Position numbers and translations under genes: made by a program. A stretch of DNA of 64,000 nucleotides. Source: Membranipora membranacea. Taxonomy: Eukaryota; Bryozoa; Gymnolaemata; Cheilostomatida; Membraniporidae. Positions 59,031 through 64,000 of this stretch are shown piece by piece (positions within the stretch are counted from its first letter, which is position 1; every line of letters starts with the position of its first letter). The notes beneath the pieces are model-generated. The model had not been told where the DNA came from, searched no databases, and saw nothing but the letters and a program-made list of their open reading frames with translations. Location of the stretch: positions 12,955,387-13,019,386 of the forward strand of contig OU612069.1 in NCBI GenBank assembly GCA_914767715.1, written 5' to 3'.

Positions 59031-59240
59031 ATGCTGGGAGAAGGTGATTTAGAAGTTTTGATACCGGCCGTAGTGATATTAGCTTGGGTTATTATTCTCA
59101 TACTAGTGGTATACTTCACATACTACTGCCTTAAAAAGAGACCTGAGACTTATAGAATTGTCTCCCCTAGAACAACTAGTCATCATGTGGAGATGAGATC
59201 TGCGGAAAGTTGCGGATACGATCAGGGTACCTCGGCATAA
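59031..59240 (+). CDS. 69-residue single-pass membrane microprotein, family not recognised
   Basis: This is one open frame with ATG at 59031 and TAA at 59238-59240. The protein has a short acidic N-terminus (GEGDLE), a strong hydrophobic helix at about residues 9-34 with Trp and Tyr near the ends, then KKR at 35-37 and a polar tail of about 32 residues rich in Ser and Thr. The charge pattern predicts an outside N-terminus. A polypyrimidine tract plus AG at 58402 could open the exon that holds this frame, and AATAAA occurs at 59958-59963, so a transcript with a spliced leader is plausible. The helix and charge arrangement argue against a chance frame, but no homologue is known to me. Confidence 0.55.
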   Translation: MLGEGDLEVLIPAVVILAWVIILILVVYFTYYCLKKRPETYRIVSPRTTSHHVEMRSAESCGYDQGTSA

Positions 59241-59957
59241 CACCCTCATAGCAACTCAGAACTCAGTCTATTAGCAGAGCTACAGAGCCTGTCTATAATA
59301 TAGATATAGCCTTATTTGAGACATACTAAGACGAAATAAGACATAGTCTTAGTAACTCAGAACTCAGTCTATGTGATTAAAAACATTGCCTACTTAGTAC
59401 TGAGATGGTGATTTAGCTGTTTTTTTCAAAAAGACACTTCCTCATGTCCTGGCCATAGTTTGCTAGAGCTTTGGTATGTACAGCAAACGCATAGCTAAGA
59501 ATCAGGTCTCCCTCAGTCTTCGTATAACCCCAGATGGATTTTGTGCCAAAAGAACTAACTCAAACATAGTCTAGGCACATAGTCTAGGCCCATAGACTAG
59601 GACGGTTTAGCCTCCAAAGTAGTCTGAGTTTGAATATGGGTATTGCCTGAGGACAAACAGACGCCCAACTATGAAACATATTTTTCCGGTGCTTAGTCTT
59701 TTCTAAAATTAATTGGACACTGTTCTATGTTAGGTATTGTTAATGTTAATGTAAATGTGCTTTTGTAATTGCAATCATTCATGTTTTGTTTTGAACTTCT
59801 TTTCGACAGTTTCTCTGTTTAAACATTGTATTTAAACTTGACATAAAAATTAAAACGCAATTTGGGAGCAGCTGATTAATACCAAACGTTACGGTGAACC
59901 ATAATAAATGATACTTCCTAATTTTTGTGTTTTCTTCTGTTGTAGGGAAGATGTTTA

Positions 59958-59963
59958 AATAAA
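59958..59963 (+). terminator. Possible polyadenylation signal of the 69-residue membrane protein gene
   Basis: AATAAA in an AT-rich stretch about 720 bases after the TAA stop, with no other gene between. Confidence 0.35.
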
Positions 59964-60279
59964 ACAATTGGTAAATTGGTTGATAACTCTAGTGTCAAGT
60001 CTAAATTGTATTGCTGGTTCAGCAACTATTATTAAGAGACAGTACCTTCACCTGTAAATTATATCTGTCTCCCACCTGTCAGAGCAAATTATAGTGGATA
60101 ACCGAACACAATTGTATTCATGGTTTCCAAACAACCAAACTTCACCCAGTGCAATGCAATCAGAGTTGGTTACAAATGATACGGTCTTACCAGGCAAGCA
60201 AGCGGAGGGGCGTAGTTTAGGAAAAATGGTAGGGAAGGCGAAAATCCCTGAGAGTGTGGAGTAACACCAAGTTGGTTAT

Positions 60280-60381
60280 TGTAAGAGATCCCCCTGTGGA
60301 GTCTGGGGTTTTAATGATATAAATACCAAAAGGAAGACATCTCTATTGTGCATCCCTGCCTCCCCTATAACTACGGGCCTG
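60280..60381. repeat. Interspersed repeat, copy 2
   Basis: It shares both end blocks with 18051-18175 in the same orientation; the middle differs. In the spacer left of the EndoU gene. Confidence 0.65.
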
Positions 60382-62217
60382 AATGTGCCACTCCCCTCTC
60401 ACACGGCCACTTGTTTTGTGTTGGCCATGTGAGAAGGCTGATGTGCAACTCAATTGCTTGAGGGGAACCATAATTAAAGCGGAAGTCAACGCCTTCATAT
60501 ACATTGAAATTGATTTTGCCGATACATATGTGTTGATATGGTTTGGCAATAAACATCCACCCCTTGTTTCCTGTAATCTGTGTGGTGTAAACACTGATTG
60601 TCGCCCCCAGACTCATTATGATTTTTACAAGTCGGTCATCATTTTCTGCTCTGCACAATTGGAATTTTCTGACTTGAAGGTACGTTTGACCTTCATAAAC
60701 CTTGCCTTATGACTAATAGCCCCTACCATTACTCCACTAGGAATTGCAGGTGTCAACCAAATGAAAACTCACCAGAACCAGGGCCAATGTTGGTGCGGAA
60801 GGGGCGTTCTAGTGCCTTCCCGCACCCAGGAAAATTTCAAAATTCAGAGTCAGTTTAAATGCATTATTGCCTTTTTTTGAGATGAAATTCGAGAAGAGAT
60901 TGGCAACAGGGATTTTAGGGTTACAGGTAAGGTTGCCATTATTTAACAGCTGCACCAGTGCTATCGCTTCGTAATCCCTACATATAACATAAGGGGCTCC
61001 CCTGAGCACCTGTTATTGATAAACGTAAATAGAGCTGATGTGTTTTTATAACATTTATGGCAATTTTTGGAGTTTTTTCAAAATTGACCTTGTGAAAAAG
61101 TGGTTGGGCCATGGCCCCCTGGCCCACCCTATGAATACACTACTGGAACTGACCCATATTTTTGATGTTGTATAAGACACAGTTAAACGGTCTGTTTTGT
61201 GTGAAAAGAAATTTATTCACAACTGCTTCGCAATCGATACATGCGAAATGATGTCTGATGCAAAAAACAAACTATGGAAAGTATACAAAAACAAGTTAAT
61301 TGGTTCTGCTGCAGATGGGGACATTTGCTGGATGTTTTTCACTTTTGTATAGACAGCCTTCCCACATTTGCAGACAATGACCGCTCCAATTATCAACATA
61401 TCATATACGGTTGGAAAACTGCCGAGCTTATAAATATTATTGTCCATCTGCATTGACAAAAAAAAAAACGGTTTTCACCTAATTTGTTCACTTACATAGC
61501 GCAACGTCATCTAATCAAGTTTTTGTTCATGTATTCATATTCAGTAAAGCGGCAGGTTTCCAACGGTAGATGATGTGTCAATATTTGAATTGGTCTTTGC
61601 TGACATTACATCAAACTTAATATTAGTGTTATTATGTATGAATCTTGCTCATAGATATATAAATGATAGACGAAGGCCAATCATAAGCTCAGGACAACTT
61701 CATGATAACCAACAATGATGATAATCAATAGCGGGCCAATTAAATAGAACCTGTCCAAGGTTGAGCCACTGTCTTGCACATTGCCATTCCTATCAAGGCA
61801 TACTAGTAATTTCACTTGACCAGAGGTTGTCGTCTCCTACTGATCAACAAGATGGGATGGTAGACATCAGGTGCCACTATACCTAGAACAAAGCAGTCCA
61901 GTTACTCAAGCTAGAATATCAAAACTCATTCAGTCAATAATGATGAACAAGATTAGAGCAGCTTAAATCAGTGTTACCAATGAACTGAACCTTTAGTTCA
62001 TTGGTGTTACAGTGGTTTGGATTGGATTGAGTTATGTTGTGGTAATCGGCAGACTCGATTAGACTTTAACCAGGTATCTAGAGCTTGACTTACATAAATG
62101 GATTGTCTTCCATTTGCTAAAGTAAACTCATTATATGTTACGAAAAGCTATAAACTTTTAGTTTTCATTGCTCAGCTTAAAATGGGATAATAAACAGCCG
62201 ATATTTCCAAACAAGAT

Positions 62218-62223
62218 TTTATT
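62218..62223 (-). terminator. Likely polyadenylation signal of the EndoU gene
   Basis: On the minus strand this is AATAAA, about 440 bases beyond the TAA stop at 62664-62662. Confidence 0.55.
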
Positions 62224-62661
62224 CAGGAAGACTAATTGACTGTTAAGGACACACAACACATTACAAAGGCAGACAATTGTATAAAAATCTTAGTACAAAA
62301 ACAAAAATTATAGATCAGAGGGCAAGATCTTGACTCGTTGTTCATGATGACTGGTAGTTGTCTTCTCTTGGAGTATGAAAAGACAACTTCTAAATTCTAG
62401 AATGTAACCGAAAATAATCACTATTTTATCATTGACCAGAAAATCAGTATAACCGGAAAAATATTTTAGTTAGCAAGAATGCAGTTACCAGGACTGGATA
62501 CAACCGACTATTATGCAACCCTGATATGCAAGAGTATTGTAAAAAAGAACCAAGAATATGCTACCCTAGACCGCCACAAAACATAACTCTAAACCTGCAT
62601 AGTAGGAGTATCTGAACTAAATGTGCTGAATTAGCCTAAGTTTTAGCTAGATTTGGTGAGA

Positions 62662-64000
62662 TTACTCGAGCGAGGTAGGGTATGCAGTGCCGATGCCCCC
62701 AGCGTGACCGTAGACGGTGACCTCAACATCATACTCATCGAGCTGGAAGTGATGCTTTGAGCCGGTGTCCAACAGGAAACATACGGTGTACAGCGCCACC
62801 TTTAATAAAAATCATACAAAATCAATACAGACAGTTGCATGAAAGAGTAGGCAAAGCACTTCAAAAATAATCAACTGCATCTTTCTTTGTTTTGCCCACA
62901 CTACAAAGTACTACTAATTTTTCATGCTTTGCACAATAATTTGTGAATGGCGACTTTGACAGTAATATCATACAAATACATATAAATATTCTCAAAATAA
63001 TATTTAAATGATATAATACGTAATATTTATATCGTATGTTATATTTCTGCCTTACCTCAAACTCTGGGCTAGTTCCGATGAAGGATCCACCGATTGGTTT
63101 TCCTCGTCCGTTCTTACAGCTGAACTGGAGGGTTATGAATCTGGGCTCCTTCTCAAGGGACTAAATACGGATAAAAAAAAGGAAAATCAGAGAAAAAATG
63201 CTTCACAAAAAATCATTTTTATTTGTTGTTTCTGTATGGACTTCGAATTTCCTGCCAGTACTTGTGATAGCGAATTAGACAGTGATTACAATTACATTGT
63301 TAGAATAAAAAGTGAAATAAAAATTGTGGATATCTTCACTTGTTCCAGCCAGGACTTTGTATTGAAAATAGAGCATGTAATTTTTCAAGTAGCCTCAGAA
63401 TCTGATGTCACGGGGTGGTGTAGGAGTAGGAACATCTTAGGTATTTGGGCTAGAATGACTCTAATCGTCGGACATACACAGCTATAGCGAATAACCATCT
63501 CTAAGTCACTGTGTCAAAAGATCAACTTCTACAACTAGGGTAGGGATCACAGCTGCACATTAGGTTCTTAGATTAAATTGAACACACATTGAAAGTCTAA
63601 AAGTCACTGTGCCAAAATGATAATCAAAGGACAAACTCATAGTCAAATTTAGAGACTATTGACTCTTGGTCAAATCAAATTCTATAATTAGATATGGGTT
63701 CATATTACGTTACTAGGTTATGGCAAGTCAGTGCGTCAGAACGCCTGTTTAGAAAAAAAGCGAATTAAACATGCACTCAAAGTAAAGGAAGTAAGTAGGT
63801 AGGTAAGTAATCGAAGTAAGTAAGTAAGTAGTTAGTAAGTAAGTAGTCGAGGTACACATGCACTCACAGTTCCTCTTCTGAAGTAGCCGTGGTAATCGAT
63901 GTTACCAGCCTTCTCCTGCAGATAGAAACAGACCCAGTTATGGAATCCAACCACATCCTCTCCTTTAATCTCACCAACAAAGACGTGCTCAAATCCAGAT
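62662..64000 (-). CDS. ENDOU: EndoU-family (XendoU) poly(U)-specific endoribonuclease, C-terminal part (5' outside window)
   Basis: Three exons are visible in gene order: 64000-63868 (continues off the right edge), 63160-63056, 62799-62662, joined in phase 0 and ending in TAA. They give 124 residues of the C-terminal catalytic region. The first visible exon carries [11 protein letters not shown] and GFHNW, the motifs that hold the two catalytic histidines of the XendoU family. Then come [20 protein letters not shown] and the closing GIGTAYP. Family knowledge: these Mn2+-dependent enzymes cut RNA at uridylates, and the animal forms are secreted or act in snoRNA processing and RNA turnover. Any signal peptide or somatomedin-B domain would be beyond base 64000, so which subtype this is cannot be told. 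Confidence 0.95.
63788..63847. repeat. (GTAA)n imperfect microsatellite
   Basis: AAGTAAGTAGGTAGGTAAGT and further GTAA units lie just downstream (gene direction) of the donor of the first visible EndoU exon. The array is on the strand opposite the gene, so it does not create donors for it. Confidence 0.85.

Larger units (their letters stand above)
59241..62217. other. Spacer before the EndoU gene
   Basis: I find no supported coding exon. It contains a second copy of a repeat also seen at 18051-18175 (here 60280-60381), a GC-rich hairpin around 60793-60826 (GCGGAAGGGGCG against CCTTCCCGC), and AT-rich unique-looking sequence. The open stretch at 60383-60712 overlaps the repeat boundary and shows no family resemblance. 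Confidence 0.5.

Noticed and set aside
60383-60712. 109-codon open stretch left of the EndoU gene
   Set aside because: It overlaps the end of a dispersed repeat and has no conserved motif. Some Cys spacing is present but no domain pattern.

Overview
This window is nuclear DNA from an intron-rich animal, not a microbe. The genes are split into short exons with GT/AG borders, introns run from about 100 bases to several kb, and the DNA between them is AT-rich and full of microsatellites and small foldback repeats. The recognisable products (myosin VII, a RagA/B GTPase, the RING ligase OBI1/RNF219, cytochrome P450 20A1, an EndoU-family endoribonuclease) are animal-wide families. The long introns and many conserved exons suggest a slowly evolving non-insect invertebrate, probably marine, but I cannot fix the phylum from this sequence alone.

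Layout from left to right. 172-12764 (minus): the first 596 codons of a class VII unconventional myosin, covering the motor domain up to about loop 2; the rest lies beyond base 1. 12765-17685: a long interval between the divergent myosin and RagA genes, with repeats but no convincing exon. 17686-27770 (plus): a complete nine-exon RagA/B GTPase of 307 residues. 29338-33491 (plus): a five-exon protein of 520 residues with four C2H2 fingers; its third intron holds a foldback element of about 0.72 kb. 35153-37255 (plus): a four-exon single-pass membrane protein of 177 residues that I do not recognise. 38142-43277 (minus): a complete seven-exon OBI1/RNF219-like ligase of 669 residues. 43564-50509 (plus): CYP20A1 in thirteen exons, about 484 residues, with exon 1 tentative. 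OBI1 and CYP20A1 are head to head with only 286 bases between start codons. 50510-58400: gene-poor and repeat-rich. 59031-59240 (plus): an intronless-coding 69-residue membrane protein. 62662-64000 (minus): the last three coding exons of an EndoU-family protein, running off the right edge.

All exon joins given here were checked by hand for reading phase and splice dinucleotides, and the totals agree with known family lengths. The genes do not form one pathway; they are ordinary neighbours in an animal genome. The least explained material is non-coding. At least five families of very short foldback or MITE-like repeats recur in introns and spacers, along with a tRNA-derived SINE family, a partial duplicate of an OBI1 coding segment beside the OBI1 stop codon, and a large hairpin that carries a decoy exon in the zinc-finger gene. 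I saw no CRISPR array, operon or prokaryote-type system.
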